Shown here: positions 45,863-55,916 of the stretch, in pieces
How the letters are laid out: each line of letters begins with the position of its first letter
How positions within the stretch are numbered: position 1 is the first letter of the stretch
NCBI RefSeq assembly: GCF_006438785.1
Contig: NZ_RCZB01000003.1
Coordinates: 462,544-526,543 of the forward strand
Direction of reading: 5' to 3'
Length of the DNA: 64,000 bases
Origin: Rhodanobacter glycinis
GTDB taxonomy: Bacteria; Pseudomonadota; Gammaproteobacteria; Xanthomonadales; Rhodanobacteraceae
Position numbers and translations under genes: made by a program
The notes under the pieces: model-generated
Databases searched by the model: none
Seen by the model: the letters and a program-made list of their open reading frames with translations, nothing else
What the model was told of the DNA's origin: nothing

Positions 45863-48394
45863 TTGCGTACTTCCCTTATCAGCCGTTCCATCGGCACGGC
45901 TCTGCTCGGCAGCCTGACACTTGGCTTCGCTCTCTCCGCACACGCCCAGGACAGCGCTGCTGCCGAACCAGGCACTACCACGCCCGCCATCGAAAAGGCC
46001 AAGACGCTCAACAGCGTCGTCGTCACCGCCCGTTCCGGCGTGGAGACGCGCACCAAGGCCGAGACCAGCTATTCGATCACCACCATCGACGAGGATCGGC
46101 TGCGCATGCAGGCGCCGACCTCGGTCACCGAAGCGATGAAGTCGGTGCCCGGCTTCTGGGTCGAGGCTTCCGGCGGCGAGGCCAGTGGCAATATCCGCGC
46201 GCGCGGCATCCCGGTCGACGGCTTCGGCTCGGTGACCCTGCTCGAGGACGGCATCCCGGTGCAGCACGACCCGGCGCTGGGTTACCTCAACGCCGATCAG
46301 GCGTTCCGCCTGGACGAGACGATCGAGCGGATCGAAGTGGTGCGTGGCGGCCCCTCGTCGGTGTTCTATTCGAACGCGCCGGCCGGCGCGATCAACTTCA
46401 TCCCGCGCCGGGTCGGCGACACGCCGGACGGCCTGTTCAAATACACCGTCGGCGACTACGGGCTGAACCGCGCCGACTTCTGGTACGGCACCCCGGTCGG
46501 CAATGGCTGGAAGCTCGGCGTGGGCGGTTTCTATCGCCAGGACAACGGTATCCGCGATCCCGGTTTCGACGCCAACAAGGGCGGCCAGATCCGCCTGAAC
46601 CTGTCGAAGGATTTCGAGCACGGCCGCTTCAGCGTCGACTACAAGCACATGGACGACAAGGTCGCGCTGTTCCTGGGCATCCCGATGCGCACCGACCCGA
46701 ACGGCAAGATCAAGGCGGTGCCCGGCTTCGACGGCAACTTCGGCACCCTGGCCGGGCCGGAGACCGAGCACGCGATGATGAAGCAAGGCGACAGCAGCCT
46801 GTACGACTTCGACAACAGCGAGGGCACGCACGTGAAGCGCGACCAGCTGACGCTGAAATTCGACTACGACCTCGGTGCGGACTGGAAGCTGGCCGAGTCG
46901 ATGCGCTACGACGACACCAAGACCCAGCGCAACGGCATGTTCCCCAATACGCTGATGAGCGCCGACAGCTTCCTGGGCTCGGCGGCGAACCTCGCCGCGT
47001 GGCAGCCGTACCTGCCGGCCGGCACCGCCGGCGTGCAGCTGCGCTATGCGAACAACCCCTCGCAGGTGTTCGACAACAAGAACCAGAACGGCAACGGACT
47101 GATGGTGATCGGCGGCCTGCGCGGCGTCACCATGCCGCCGCAGGAGTTCATCAACGATACCCGGCTGCTGCGCAAGTTCGACCTCGGCGGGCAGACCCAC
47201 GACATTTCACTGGGCTACTACTACGCCCACTTCAACCAGGGCTTCAGCCGCTATTCCTCCACCGCGCTGCTCGACGTGCAGGACAGGGCGAAGCTGCTCG
47301 ACCTGGTCGCGGTGGACGCCGCCGGCAACCCGCTGGGCACGCTCACCGACAACGGCATCTACCACTACGGCTACGAGTGGGAAAACGCCAACGGCAGCTC
47401 GGCGACGAACGCGCTCTACCTGTCCGACGAGTGGCAGGTCACCGATGCCCTGCGCATCGATGGCGGCGTGCGCTGGGAGCATGTCAACACCCAGGGCTGG
47501 GTCGAGCAGAAGCAGACGCTGAACCAGGGCACGCTGCCCACCTCGTCGATCCAGACCGGCACCGGCCAGACCGTCTCCTACGACCACAACTTCCACAAGC
47601 TGGGCTGGACGCTGGGCACGAACTACCAGTTCTCCGAGCGCTCCGGCGTGTTCGCGCGCTGGACCTCGGCGTTCCGCCTGCCCAACCTGAGCAGCTACAT
47701 CACCAGTCCCACGGCCACGCCGATCATCCAGACCATGAAGCTGGGCGAGGCCGGCTACAAGTTCTCCAACCGCTCGCTCGATTTGTACGCCACCGCGTTC
47801 TACACCAAGTACGACAACGTCGGCTTCAACAACTACGTGTTCGACCCCAACAACGGCACCTCGACCGCGCAGCAGGGCTACGCCACCACCAAGACCACCG
47901 GCATCGAGCTGGAAAGCACCTGGTACCCGGTGGACTGGTTCGACGTGCAGGTCACCGCCACCTGGGAGGACCCGCAGTACAAGGGCCTGAGCTACACCGA
48001 CAAGAGCAGCACCGGCCCGGTGCTCATTAACTACACCGGCAACCAGCTGATCCGCGTGCCGAAGACGAGCTACCGCGTGGTGCCCGGGCTGAACCTGCTG
48101 GGCGGCAAGCTGCGCCTGCAGCTGGCCTACGAGCACGAGGGTGCGCGTTTCGTCGACACCGCCAACTCGGTGCGGCTGCCGGCCTACAAGGTGGTCAGCG
48201 CCAGCGCGCGCTACGACGTCTCGCCGGCGTTCTCGCTGTTCCTGTACGCCGACAACCTCACCAACTCGCTGGGCCTGACCGAGGGCAACCCGCGCGCCGG
48301 CGAGCTGCAGAGTGCCGATGCGGGGGCGAACACCTTCATCGCCCGTCCGCTGCTGGGCCGCGCCTACCGCGCCGCCGTTATGTACCGGTTCTGA
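45863..48394 (+). CDS. TonB-dependent outer-membrane receptor
   Basis: The product is 843 residues from a TTG at 45863, chosen because GGAG lies nine bases upstream and a signal peptide (LRTSLISRSIGTALLGSLTLGFALSAHAQ) begins there. The frame is open back to an ATG at 45713, but that adds 50 residues without signal character. The TonB box region is near LNSVVVTARSG, and the plug has GNIRARGIPVDGFGSVTLLEDG and VVRGGPSSVFYSNAPAGAINF. The barrel ends in AAVMYRF. The ligand is unknown. The next gene, a PHP-type hydrolase, may act on the imported compound. Confidence 0.9.
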   Translation: MRTSLISRSIGTALLGSLTLGFALSAHAQDSAAAEPGTTTPAIEKAKTLNSVVVTARSGVETRTKAETSYSITTIDEDRLRMQAPTSVTEAMKSVPGFWVEASGGEASGNIRARGIPVDGFGSVTLLEDGIPVQHDPALGYLNADQAFRLDETIERIEVVRGGPSSVFYSNAPAGAINFIPRRVGDTPDGLFKYTVGDYGLNRADFWYGTPVGNGWKLGVGGFYRQDNGIRDPGFDANKGGQIRLNLSKDFEHGRFSVDYKHMDDKVALFLGIPMRTDPNGKIKAVPGFDGNFGTLAGPETEHAMMKQGDSSLYDFDNSEGTHVKRDQLTLKFDYDLGADWKLAESMRYDDTKTQRNGMFPNTLMSADSFLGSAANLAAWQPYLPAGTAGVQLRYANNPSQVFDNKNQNGNGLMVIGGLRGVTMPPQEFINDTRLLRKFDLGGQTHDISLGYYYAHFNQGFSRYSSTALLDVQDRAKLLDLVAVDAAGNPLGTLTDNGIYHYGYEWENANGSSATNALYLSDEWQVTDALRIDGGVRWEHVNTQGWVEQKQTLNQGTLPTSSIQTGTGQTVSYDHNFHKLGWTLGTNYQFSERSGVFARWTSAFRLPNLSSYITSPTATPIIQTMKLGEAGYKFSNRSLDLYATAFYTKYDNVGFNNYVFDPNNGTSTAQQGYATTKTTGIELESTWYPVDWFDVQVTATWEDPQYKGLSYTDKSSTGPVLINYTGNQLIRVPKTSYRVVPGLNLLGGKLRLQLAYEHEGARFVDTANSVRLPAYKVVSASARYDVSPAFSLFLYADNLTNSLGLTEGNPRAGELQSADAGANTFIARPLLGRAYRAAVMYRF

Positions 48395-48552
48395 GCGTGC
48401 GGGGAGACGGCGTTCGCCAGCGCTGCTCAATACATTTCCGTCGACTACCTCGAACCCCGATCGCGCGTTTCGGCAGCTGCGTGCAGCTGCCGAACGCCGC
48501 CAGCGCGCGCTGCAATCTGCGCCCGCCATGTCTCCACTCCCGGAAGTCCGCC

Positions 48553-50112
48553 ATGAATCCTTGTCTGCGCCATCGCTTGGTTCACTTGTTCGCCGGCTTG
48601 CTGCTGGCTGGCCTGATGCTGCTGTGCGGCGTCGTCCAGGCCACCGACCACCCCGCCGGGCACGAGCAACCCGATCTCGTGCTGCACGGCGAACTGGACG
48701 GCACGGACAACCAGACCTATCGCACGCTCCCGTTCGACGTGCCCGCCGGCAGCAGCCGGATCACCGTGCAGTTCGACTACAGCGGGCATGATGACGAGCA
48801 CACCACGATCGATCTGGGCCTGCTCGGGCCGGACGGCTTCCACGGCCAGGACGGCTTTCGCGGCTGGAGCGGCGGATCGAAGAAGCTGTTCACCGTTTCC
48901 GCCACCGATGCCACGCCATCGTTCCTGCCAGGAGCGATCCGGGCAGGCCGCTGGAGCTTGCTGCTCGGCGTCCCGAATATCCGCAAGGGCAGCCGTTCGC
49001 GCTACACCGCGAAGCTGTGGTTTGGCCGTCCAGATGACCCGGCATGGGAACCGGCCGTGCTGAACCCGCCGCTGCGCCGCGAAGCCGGATGGTACCGGGG
49101 CGACCTGCACATGCACACCGCGCACAGCGACGGCAGTTGCCCCAGCCAGAACGGACAGCGCGTTCCCTGCCCGCTATTTCTCACCGTCGAGGCGGCGGTG
49201 AAGCAGGGCCTGGATTTCATCGCGATCACCGACCACAACACGGTGTCGCAGGCGAACGCGATGCGCGAGCTGCAGCCGTATTTTGACCGCATGTTATTGA
49301 TCCCCGGCCGTGAGATCACCACCTTCAGCGGCCATGCCAACCTGTTCGGCAGCACCGCGCCGGTGGATTTCCGCATCGACGGCCGCCAGGTGAAGGACTG
49401 GAACGCCTTGTTGAAGCAGATCGCGCCGCTGCATGGACTGCTCTCGATCAATCACGCGATCCGACCCAGCGGCGAGAGCTGCATGGGCTGCGGCTGGACG
49501 GCCAAGCCACCGATAGACATGGCCGGAGTGCAGGCCGTCGAGATCGTCAACGATGGCGATGCCGGCACGCCGCTCTCCGGCATGCCGTTCTGGGAGCAGC
49601 AGCTGGCCCGCGGCTACCGGCTCACCGGCATCGGCGGCAGCGACAACCACGATGCCTCACTGACCGTGGCGCGGCCCGGCTCCAGCCTGATCGGCCGGCC
49701 GACCACGGTGGTGCATGCCGCGCAGCTGTCGATGCCGGCGATCCTGGCCGGCATCCGCGCCGGCCATGTGTTCGTCGACGTGGAAGGCAGCCGCGACCGC
49801 CTGCTTGAACTCGCCGCAAGCAGCGGCCAGCAGCGGGCCGTGATGGGCGAGATCCTGCGTGCCGCCGCCGGCGTGCGCGTGCACTTCGAGGCGCATGTCG
49901 TCCATGTGCCGGCGGCGCGTCTGCAAGTGCTGCTCGACGGCCAACCCTTCGCATCCGCGGTCGATGCCGCCATCGACGGCGCCGACCAGCGCATCGGCTT
50001 CGATTGGAACAGCGATGGTCGACCGCACCGGCTGCGGGTGGAAGTCCGCGACCCCAGCGGCAAGCCGTTGCTGATCGGCAATCCGGTCTATCTCAATCTC
50101 CCGGGCCACTGA
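48553..50112 (+). CDS. Secreted PHP-domain metallohydrolase, CehA/McbA type
   Basis: The 519-residue protein has a signal peptide (RLVHLFAGLLLAGLMLLCGVVQA), a beta-rich N-terminal domain to about residue 175, then a PHP domain. Its metal ligands are in GDLHMHTAHSDG, FIAITDHNT, SINHAIRP and GIGGSDNHD. The CehA/McbA family contains carbamate and phosphate-ester hydrolases, so phosphoesterase activity is plausible but unproven. It lies 158 bases after the TonB receptor gene on the same strand. Its last 20 bases overlap the convergent comF gene. Confidence 0.85.
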   Translation: MNPCLRHRLVHLFAGLLLAGLMLLCGVVQATDHPAGHEQPDLVLHGELDGTDNQTYRTLPFDVPAGSSRITVQFDYSGHDDEHTTIDLGLLGPDGFHGQDGFRGWSGGSKKLFTVSATDATPSFLPGAIRAGRWSLLLGVPNIRKGSRSRYTAKLWFGRPDDPAWEPAVLNPPLRREAGWYRGDLHMHTAHSDGSCPSQNGQRVPCPLFLTVEAAVKQGLDFIAITDHNTVSQANAMRELQPYFDRMLLIPGREITTFSGHANLFGSTAPVDFRIDGRQVKDWNALLKQIAPLHGLLSINHAIRPSGESCMGCGWTAKPPIDMAGVQAVEIVNDGDAGTPLSGMPFWEQQLARGYRLTGIGGSDNHDASLTVARPGSSLIGRPTTVVHAAQLSMPAILAGIRAGHVFVDVEGSRDRLLELAASSGQQRAVMGEILRAAAGVRVHFEAHVVHVPAARLQVLLDGQPFASAVDAAIDGADQRIGFDWNSDGRPHRLRVEVRDPSGKPLLIGNPVYLNLPGH

Positions 50113-50821
50113 CCCGCGGCGACGGTGCGCGCGCCAGCGCCCACACATCCACCCGCTGCACGCCGGCGCGCCGAACCACGCGAGCGCATTCGGCCAGGGT
50201 GGCACCGGTGGTCATCACATCGTCGAGGATCGCTACGTGCGCGGGCAGCGCGACGTCCGCACCAAGGACAAACGCGCCACGCATGTTGCGGCGGCGGCCG
50301 CGCGCATCGAGCTCGGTTTGCGCGGCGGTCCGGCGAACGCGTTGCAGCGCATCCTGGCGCAGCGGCAACGCAAGTTCGCGCGCCAGCGGACGGGCGAGCT
50401 CCAAGGCCTGGTTGTAACCACGCTGGCGCAGCCGGCTGCGATGCAAGGGCACCGTCAGCAGCAACTGCGGCAGTTCGACCGGACAAGGCTCGCATCGCCA
50501 CAGCGTCGACAGCACGCGGCCGGCGGCCAGGTCGGCGCCGAACTTGTAGCGCGCTTCCAGGCGATCCAGCGGCCAGCCATAGCGGAACGGTGCCCACGCC
50601 GCTTCCCACGGCGGCGTGCGGCGCTGGCACTCGCCGCAGCACGCTGCCGGTGTCGCCAGCGGCAAGGCGCAGCGCGCGCAGCAACTGCGGTTGCGCGGCA
50701 GCTCGGCCGCGCAATCGGCACACAGGTCGAGACCCTCGGTGCCGGCGGCGCCGCACAGCAGGCAGCGCCAGGGCAGCACGAAATGCCGCAACCGGCGCCA
50801 CGATGTCATCAGCGCATCCAT
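50093..50821 (-). CDS. comF: ComF-family phosphoribosyltransferase-like protein
   Basis: The product is 242 residues from the ATG at 50821 (MDALMTSWRR), chosen because GGAG is seven bases upstream; the ATG at 50827 is too close to that site. The N-terminal Cys-rich zinc ribbon (CLLCGAAG, CADCAAEL, CARCALPL, CGEC) is complete. The PRPP loop is VAILDDVMTTGATLAEC. ComF/GntX proteins assist DNA uptake or use of external DNA. The gene ends inside the convergent PHP-hydrolase gene. Confidence 0.9.
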   Translation of the reverse strand: MDALMTSWRRLRHFVLPWRCLLCGAAGTEGLDLCADCAAELPRNRSCCARCALPLATPAACCGECQRRTPPWEAAWAPFRYGWPLDRLEARYKFGADLAAGRVLSTLWRCEPCPVELPQLLLTVPLHRSRLRQRGYNQALELARPLARELALPLRQDALQRVRRTAAQTELDARGRRRNMRGAFVLGADVALPAHVAILDDVMTTGATLAECARVVRRAGVQRVDVWALARAPSPRVSGPGD

Positions 50822-50833
50822 GCGCATCTCCGC

Positions 50834-51040
50834 TCAGGGCCGCGGCTTGTACAGCGCAGCGTCGAGGATCGACCACAGGTGGATCAACCAGCCCAGCAGC
50901 ACGATCCACAGCACGGCGGCCAGCACGAACATGACGATCGCCATCAGCAGTCGCCCCTGCACCAGCTGGCCGAGTCCCGGGATAAAGAAACTGCAGATGG
51001 CCGCGAGCACGTTGCCGCTGCTGCCTTGTCCTTCACTCAT
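50834..51040 (-). CDS. Small two-helix membrane protein (TM2-like)
   Basis: The product is 68 residues from the ATG at 51040 (MSEGQGSS), with GGAG nine bases upstream; the ATG at 51055 would add five residues. Two hydrophobic helices flank a short turn. FFIPGLGQLVQGR resembles the PGLGQ signature of TM2-like proteins. The function is unknown. It is 12 bases upstream of comF on the same strand and divergent from bioB. Confidence 0.65.
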   Translation of the reverse strand: MSEGQGSSGNVLAAICSFFIPGLGQLVQGRLLMAIVMFVLAAVLWIVLLGWLIHLWSILDAALYKPRP

Positions 51041-51107
51041 GCTGGTCTGCTCCATGTCGCCGTCGTCGATGGGGCGATGGTAATGGTTAGGCTGCGTTTC
51101 CGCCTTC

Positions 51108-51137
51108 GTCAACTTGATATCAACACATCGAGTTGAC
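51108..51137. promoter_or_regulatory. BirA-like biotin operator
   Basis: GTCAACT (51108-51114) and AGTTGAC (51131-51137) are perfect inverted arms separated by 16 bases. The proteobacterial BirA operator has the form GTnAACC-N15/16-GGTTnAC, so both the core (GTnAAC/GTTnAC) and the spacing agree. It lies 55 bases before the bioB start. Confidence 0.7.
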
Positions 51138-51192
51138 ACTACCCTGAGCGACTTCCACACTCTCGCGCTTCATGCACCGGAGTTGCCGTTCC

Positions 51193-52236
51193 ATGCCCGA
51201 CACTGCCACCCGCCACGACTGGACCCGCGCCGAAGTGGCTGCCCTGTTCGCGTTGCCGTTCAACGAGCTGCTGCATCGCGCGCACTCGGTGCATCGCGAA
51301 CATCACGATCCGAACGCGGTGCAGGTATCCACCCTGCTGTCGATCAAGACCGGCGGCTGCCCCGAGGACTGCGCCTACTGCCCGCAGGCGGCGCGCTACG
51401 ACACCGGCGTGCAGGCGCAAAAGCTGATGAGCGTGGAGGCGGTGCTGGAACGCGCGCAGGCGGCGAAGGATGCCGGCGCCAGCCGCTTCTGCATGGGCGC
51501 GGCGTGGCGCGGGCCGAAGGATCGCGACGTGCTGAAGGTGGCCGAGATCGTCCGCGCGGTGAAGGGCCTCGGCCTGGAAACCTGCGCCACGCTGGGCATG
51601 CTGAGCGGCGCGCAGGCCGACACCTTGAAGTCCGCCGGGCTCGATTACTACAACCACAACCTCGACACCGCACCGGAGTTCTACGGCGAAGTGATCCATA
51701 CCCGCCAGTACCAGGATCGACTCGACACGCTGGAGCACGTGCGCCACGCCGGCATGAAGACCTGCTGCGGCGGCATCGTCGGCATGGGCGAATCGCGCGA
51801 CCAGCGCGCCGGTCTGTTGCAGACGCTGGCCACGCTGCCGGAGCACCCGCAGTCGGTGCCGATCAACCAGCTGGTGCAGGTCGAAGGCACGCCGCTCAAT
51901 GGCATCGAGGCGCTGGATCCATTCGAGTTCGTGCGCACGATCGCGGTGGCGCGACTGCTGATGCCGGCCTCGATGGTGCGGCTGTCGGCCGGCCGCCAGC
52001 AGATGGACGATGCGGTGCAGGCGCTGTGCTTCTTCGCCGGTGCCAACTCGATCTTCTACGGCGAAAAGCTGTTGACCACCGGCAACCCCGACGTGGAACA
52101 CGATCGCGCGCTGTTCCGCCGGCTCGACCTGCATCCGCTGCAAGTGGTCGAGGAAAGCAGCACCGTGCATGCGGATATCCTCGAAACGGATGCGGCTGGC
52201 TGTGGGCAAGGCTGTGGTTGCAGCGCCGCGGCCTGA
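51193..52236 (+). CDS. bioB: Biotin synthase
   Basis: The product is 347 residues from the ATG at 51193, with CGGAG ten bases upstream; the ATG at 51172 is an alternative. The radical-SAM cysteines are in [18 protein letters not shown]. The auxiliary [2Fe-2S] region includes [11 protein letters not shown] and ETCATLGML, with [13 protein letters not shown] and RLSAGRQQM after it. It inserts sulfur into dethiobiotin. The C-terminus has an extra Cys-rich tail ([11 protein letters not shown]). It is the first gene of the bio operon behind the BirA-like operator. Confidence 0.95.
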   Translation: MPDTATRHDWTRAEVAALFALPFNELLHRAHSVHREHHDPNAVQVSTLLSIKTGGCPEDCAYCPQAARYDTGVQAQKLMSVEAVLERAQAAKDAGASRFCMGAAWRGPKDRDVLKVAEIVRAVKGLGLETCATLGMLSGAQADTLKSAGLDYYNHNLDTAPEFYGEVIHTRQYQDRLDTLEHVRHAGMKTCCGGIVGMGESRDQRAGLLQTLATLPEHPQSVPINQLVQVEGTPLNGIEALDPFEFVRTIAVARLLMPASMVRLSAGRQQMDDAVQALCFFAGANSIFYGEKLLTTGNPDVEHDRALFRRLDLHPLQVVEESSTVHADILETDAAGCGQGCGCSAAA

Positions 52237-53428
52237 CCTGCTCGAACGCCTGGCCGTCCAGACGGCCAAACGTTCCGGCGATCACCTGTTGCGCCGGCTG
52301 CGCACGATCGATCGCGCCGACGGGCCGTGGCTCGACGTCGGCAACGGGCGCCTGCTGTCGTTCTGCAGCAACGACTACCTGGGACTGGCGCAGCATCCGC
52401 AGCTGGTCGCCGCGCTCACTCGCGCCGCCAGGGAACACGGCGTGGGCAGCACCTCGGCCCATCTGATCTGCGGCCACCGCGCCGAACATGCCGAACTGGA
52501 GGAAGCGCTGGCGGTGTGGACCGGGCGCGAACGCGCGCTGCTGTTCTCCACCGGCTACATGGCCAACCTCGGCGTGCTGCAGGCGTTGCTGGCGCGCGGC
52601 GATATCTGCGTGCAGGACAAGCTCAACCACGCCTGCCTGCTCGATGGCGCGAAACTCAGCGGCGCCGAACTGAAGCGCTATCCGCATGCGGACGTTGAAG
52701 CTGCCACGCGACAACTGGCCGCCAGCCCCGATGCCGCCGCATTGCTGGCCACCGATGGCGTGTTCAGCATGGATGGCGATGTCGCGCCGCTGCGTGAACT
52801 GGCGGCCTTGTGTGCCCGTGAGCGCGCCACCTTGCTGGTCGATGATGCGCACGGTCTCGGCGTGCTCGGCGAGCATGGTGCCGGCAGCGTTAGCGCCGCC
52901 GACCTCGGCCAGCATGAAGTACCGTTGCTGATGGCCACACTGGGCAAGGCGCTCGGCTGCATGGGCGCCTTCGTGGCCGGCCCGGCCGCGCTGATCGAGG
53001 GCCTGATCCAGTTCGCACGTCCCTACATCTACACCACCGCGATGCCGCCGGCGCTGGCCGCCGCCGCACTGGAGGCGGTGCAGTTGGCGCAGGTCGAGGG
53101 GTGGCGTCGCGAGAAGCTGTTCGCACTGATAGCGCGCTTCCGCCGCGGCGCCACTGAACTGGGCCTGCCACTGGCCGTATCCGCCAGCGCGATCCAGCCA
53201 TTGCTGCTGGGCAGTGCCGATGCGGCGCTGGCTGCGGCGCAGGCGCTGGAGCGGCACGGGCTGCTGGTCAGCGCGATCCGCCCACCCACCGTGCCGCCGG
53301 GCCAGGCGCGCTTGCGCATCACGCTGTCCGCGGCGCACGAGGAAGCCCATGTCGACCGCTTGCTGGGAGCGCTGGAAACACTGCGTCTGCCGACAGCACA
53401 CCAGGCCACGCCGGGCGACCACGTATAA
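52190..53428 (+). CDS. bioF: 8-amino-7-oxononanoate synthase
   Basis: The product is about 412 residues, with the start uncertain: ATG at 52190, GTG at 52202 or GTG at 52214 all lie inside the end of bioB, and none has a clear ribosome binding site. The conserved part begins at [53 protein letters not shown] and the PLP lysine in [14 protein letters not shown] identify it. It condenses pimeloyl-ACP/CoA with alanine. Confidence 0.94.
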   Translation: MRLAVGKAVVAAPRPDLLERLAVQTAKRSGDHLLRRLRTIDRADGPWLDVGNGRLLSFCSNDYLGLAQHPQLVAALTRAAREHGVGSTSAHLICGHRAEHAELEEALAVWTGRERALLFSTGYMANLGVLQALLARGDICVQDKLNHACLLDGAKLSGAELKRYPHADVEAATRQLAASPDAAALLATDGVFSMDGDVAPLRELAALCARERATLLVDDAHGLGVLGEHGAGSVSAADLGQHEVPLLMATLGKALGCMGAFVAGPAALIEGLIQFARPYIYTTAMPPALAAAALEAVQLAQVEGWRREKLFALIARFRRGATELGLPLAVSASAIQPLLLGSADAALAAAQALERHGLLVSAIRPPTVPPGQARLRITLSAAHEEAHVDRLLGALETLRLPTAHQATPGDHV

Positions 53429-53456
53429 TCGCCGCCTGCTCCGCCGATTCTCCCGC

Positions 53457-54233
53457 ATGTCGATCGTCAACATCTCCGCCTACAAGTTCATCAGCCTGGA
53501 CGACCTGCCCGCGCTGCGCGATCGGCTGCGCGAACGCTGCGAGTCGCTGGCGCTGAAGGGCACGATCCTGCTGGCACCGGAAGGCATCAACCTGTTCCTC
53601 GTCGGCAGCCGCGCAGCCATCGACGGCTTCATGACCGTGCTGCATGGGGATCCGCGCTTCGCCGATATCGAGCCGAAGGAGTCGCTGTCCGACGAGGTGC
53701 CGTTCGGCCGCATGCGGGTGCGCCTGAAGCAGGAAATCATCACCATGCGGCTGCCGACGATTCGGCCCGAAGGAGGTCGCGCACCGGCGGTGGACGCACC
53801 CACGCTGCAGCGCTGGCTGGATCAGGGCCACGATGACGACGGTCGCGAAGTCGTGTTGCTGGATACACGCAACGACTACGAAGTCGACGTGGGCAAGTTC
53901 CCGCAGGCGGTGGATTACCACATCGCCAGCTTCACCGAGTTTCCCGCCGCGATCGCCGCCGACCGCGCGCGCTACGAGGGCAAGACCATCGTGTCGTACT
54001 GCACCGGCGGCATTCGCTGCGAGAAGGCCGCGCTGCACATGCAGGATCTCGGCATGCCGCACGTCTACCAGCTCGAAGGCGGCATCCTGAAATATCTGGA
54101 ACAGACTGACGGCACGCACTGGCACGGCGATTGTTTCGTGTTCGACGGACGCGTTGCGGTGGACAGCGCGCTGACGCCGGCCGGCATCCCGATGCCCGCA
54201 CCACGCGCCAGGGACAAGGATTCCGGCGCATGA
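53457..54233 (+). CDS. trhO: tRNA uridine(34) hydroxylase, rhodanese-domain type
   Basis: The 258-residue protein has an N-terminal acylphosphatase-like domain ([18 protein letters not shown]) and a rhodanese domain. The active cysteine is in [18 protein letters not shown]. This is the TrhO/YceA (UPF0176) family that hydroxylates U34 of certain tRNAs. It lies 28 bases after bioF and overlaps bioH (ATGA), so it is embedded in the biotin operon although no biotin role is known. Confidence 0.9.
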   Translation: MSIVNISAYKFISLDDLPALRDRLRERCESLALKGTILLAPEGINLFLVGSRAAIDGFMTVLHGDPRFADIEPKESLSDEVPFGRMRVRLKQEIITMRLPTIRPEGGRAPAVDAPTLQRWLDQGHDDDGREVVLLDTRNDYEVDVGKFPQAVDYHIASFTEFPAAIAADRARYEGKTIVSYCTGGIRCEKAALHMQDLGMPHVYQLEGGILKYLEQTDGTHWHGDCFVFDGRVAVDSALTPAGIPMPAPRARDKDSGA

Positions 54234-55018
54234 GCCTGTACATGGAGACGCGTGGCCACGGCCCGGTGCCGATGGTGCTGCTGCACGGCTGGGCGATGCA
54301 CGGCGGCGTACTGGCGCCGCTGGTCGAGGCGCTGGAAGAACACTGCACGATGTACGTGGTCGACCTGCCCGGCCATGGCTACTCGCGCGATTGCGGGCTG
54401 CCGCTGGAACCGCACGCGTGTGCCGCGGCGATTGCCAGGATCACGCCACCGGCAATCTGGCTCGGCTGGTCGCTGGGTGGGATCGTCGCGCTGACCGCCG
54501 CGCTGGAGATGCCGCAGCAGGTGCGTGGCCTGGCGATGCTGTGCGCCACACCGAAGTTCGTGCGCGACGCCGGCTGGTCGTTCGGCGCCGACGGCAAGCT
54601 GGTGCATCAGCTCGCCACCGACCTGGAAACCGATTATCACGCCACCATCGAGCGCTTCCTCGCGCTGGAGGCGATGGGCAGTGCCGATCCACGTGCCGAA
54701 CTGCGCCATCTGCGCACGCTGGTGTTTGCCCGCGGCGAACCGGATCTGCGCGTGTTGCAGGAAGGCATCCGTATCCTCGAAAACGCCGATCGCCGCGCCG
54801 CGTTGCCCGACCTCCGTGTGCCGAGCGCGTGGATCAGCGGCCGACGCGACCGGCTGGTACCGCCGCAGGCCATGCAGTGGTCGGCCAGTCAGTGCGACGG
54901 CAGCCATGCCGAAATTCAGCAGGCCGGTCACGCACCGTTCTTCGGCCATGCCGACGCGGTCGTGCAAGCACTGCAACCCTTGCTGGCATCCACCCACGCG
55001 ATGAGCCCGCTACGATGA
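54230..55018 (+). CDS. bioH: Pimeloyl-ACP methyl ester carboxylesterase
   Basis: The 262-residue alpha/beta hydrolase has [13 protein letters not shown] (oxyanion region), nucleophile serine in [11 protein letters not shown], an acid in [10 protein letters not shown] and histidine in [13 protein letters not shown]. This closely follows E. coli BioH. It removes the methyl group from pimeloyl-ACP methyl ester. It is coupled to trhO upstream (ATGA) and lies ten bases before bioC, the enzyme that adds that methyl group. Confidence 0.93.
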   Translation: MSLYMETRGHGPVPMVLLHGWAMHGGVLAPLVEALEEHCTMYVVDLPGHGYSRDCGLPLEPHACAAAIARITPPAIWLGWSLGGIVALTAALEMPQQVRGLAMLCATPKFVRDAGWSFGADGKLVHQLATDLETDYHATIERFLALEAMGSADPRAELRHLRTLVFARGEPDLRVLQEGIRILENADRRAALPDLRVPSAWISGRRDRLVPPQAMQWSASQCDGSHAEIQQAGHAPFFGHADAVVQALQPLLASTHAMSPLR

Positions 55019-55028
55019 GCCCGACCTG

Positions 55029-55910
55029 ATGGATACGTTCCACCTCGATCAACAGCTGGTGCGCCGTCACTTCGGCCGCGCCGCCAAAAGCTACGAACAA
55101 CATGACGTGTTGCAACGTGAAGTGCAGGCGGCCCTGCTCGAGCGTCTGGACTTCTATACGCAGACACCGCAGCGCGTGATCGACGTGGGCGCCGGCACCG
55201 GCCGCGGCAGCGCGTTGCTCAAGCAACGCTATGCGAAGGCCGAAGTAATCGCCGTCGATCTGGCGCTGCCGATGCTGCGCACGGCGAAGCAGCACAGCAG
55301 CTGGCTGAAACCGTTCATCCGCATCTGCGCCGAAGCGACATCACTGCCGCTGGCCGACCACAGCGTGGACGTGCTGCATTCCAACCTGTGCTTCCAGTGG
55401 ATCGACGACCTGCCCGGGCTGTTCGGTGAATGCGTGCGCGTGCTGAAGCCGGGCGGCCTGCTGGCGTTCTCGACGTTCGGCCCGGACACCTTGAAAGAGC
55501 TGCGCGCCGCCTGGGCCGAGGCCGACCAGCAGCCGCACGTCAGCCGCTTCCTCGACATGCACGACGTCGGCGACGCCATGCTCAACGCCGGCCTGCGCGA
55601 TCCGGTGCTGGACGTGTTCCGCTACACGCTGACCTACAGCGAACCGCGCAAGCTGCTCGAAGAGCTGCAGGGTCTGGGCGCCACCAACGCCGACCGCGCG
55701 CGCGAACGCGGCCTCACCGGCAAGTCACGCTACCAGCGCATGCTCGCCGCCTACGAGGCGATGCGCGTGGACGAGCGCATTCCGGCAACGTGGGAAGTCG
55801 TCACCGCGCATGCCTGGGGTCCGCCTGTCGGCCAGCCGCGGCGGGGTTCCGACGGCGGCGAGATCGCCAGCTTCTCGATCGACAGCCTGCGCGGATCGCG
55901 ACGCAAATAG
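55029..55910 (+). CDS. bioC: Malonyl-ACP O-methyltransferase
   Basis: The 293-residue SAM methyltransferase starts with FGRAAKSYEQHDVLQREV, typical of BioC. VIDVGAGTGRGS is the SAM loop, and VDVLHSNLCFQWIDDLPGLF and LKPGGLLAFSTFGPDTLKEL are further family motifs. It methylates malonyl-ACP to prime pimelate synthesis. It is last in the bio operon; bioA and bioD are not in the window. Confidence 0.93.
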   Translation: MDTFHLDQQLVRRHFGRAAKSYEQHDVLQREVQAALLERLDFYTQTPQRVIDVGAGTGRGSALLKQRYAKAEVIAVDLALPMLRTAKQHSSWLKPFIRICAEATSLPLADHSVDVLHSNLCFQWIDDLPGLFGECVRVLKPGGLLAFSTFGPDTLKELRAAWAEADQQPHVSRFLDMHDVGDAMLNAGLRDPVLDVFRYTLTYSEPRKLLEELQGLGATNADRARERGLTGKSRYQRMLAAYEAMRVDERIPATWEVVTAHAWGPPVGQPRRGSDGGEIASFSIDSLRGSRRK

Positions 55911-55916
55911 CGGGGT

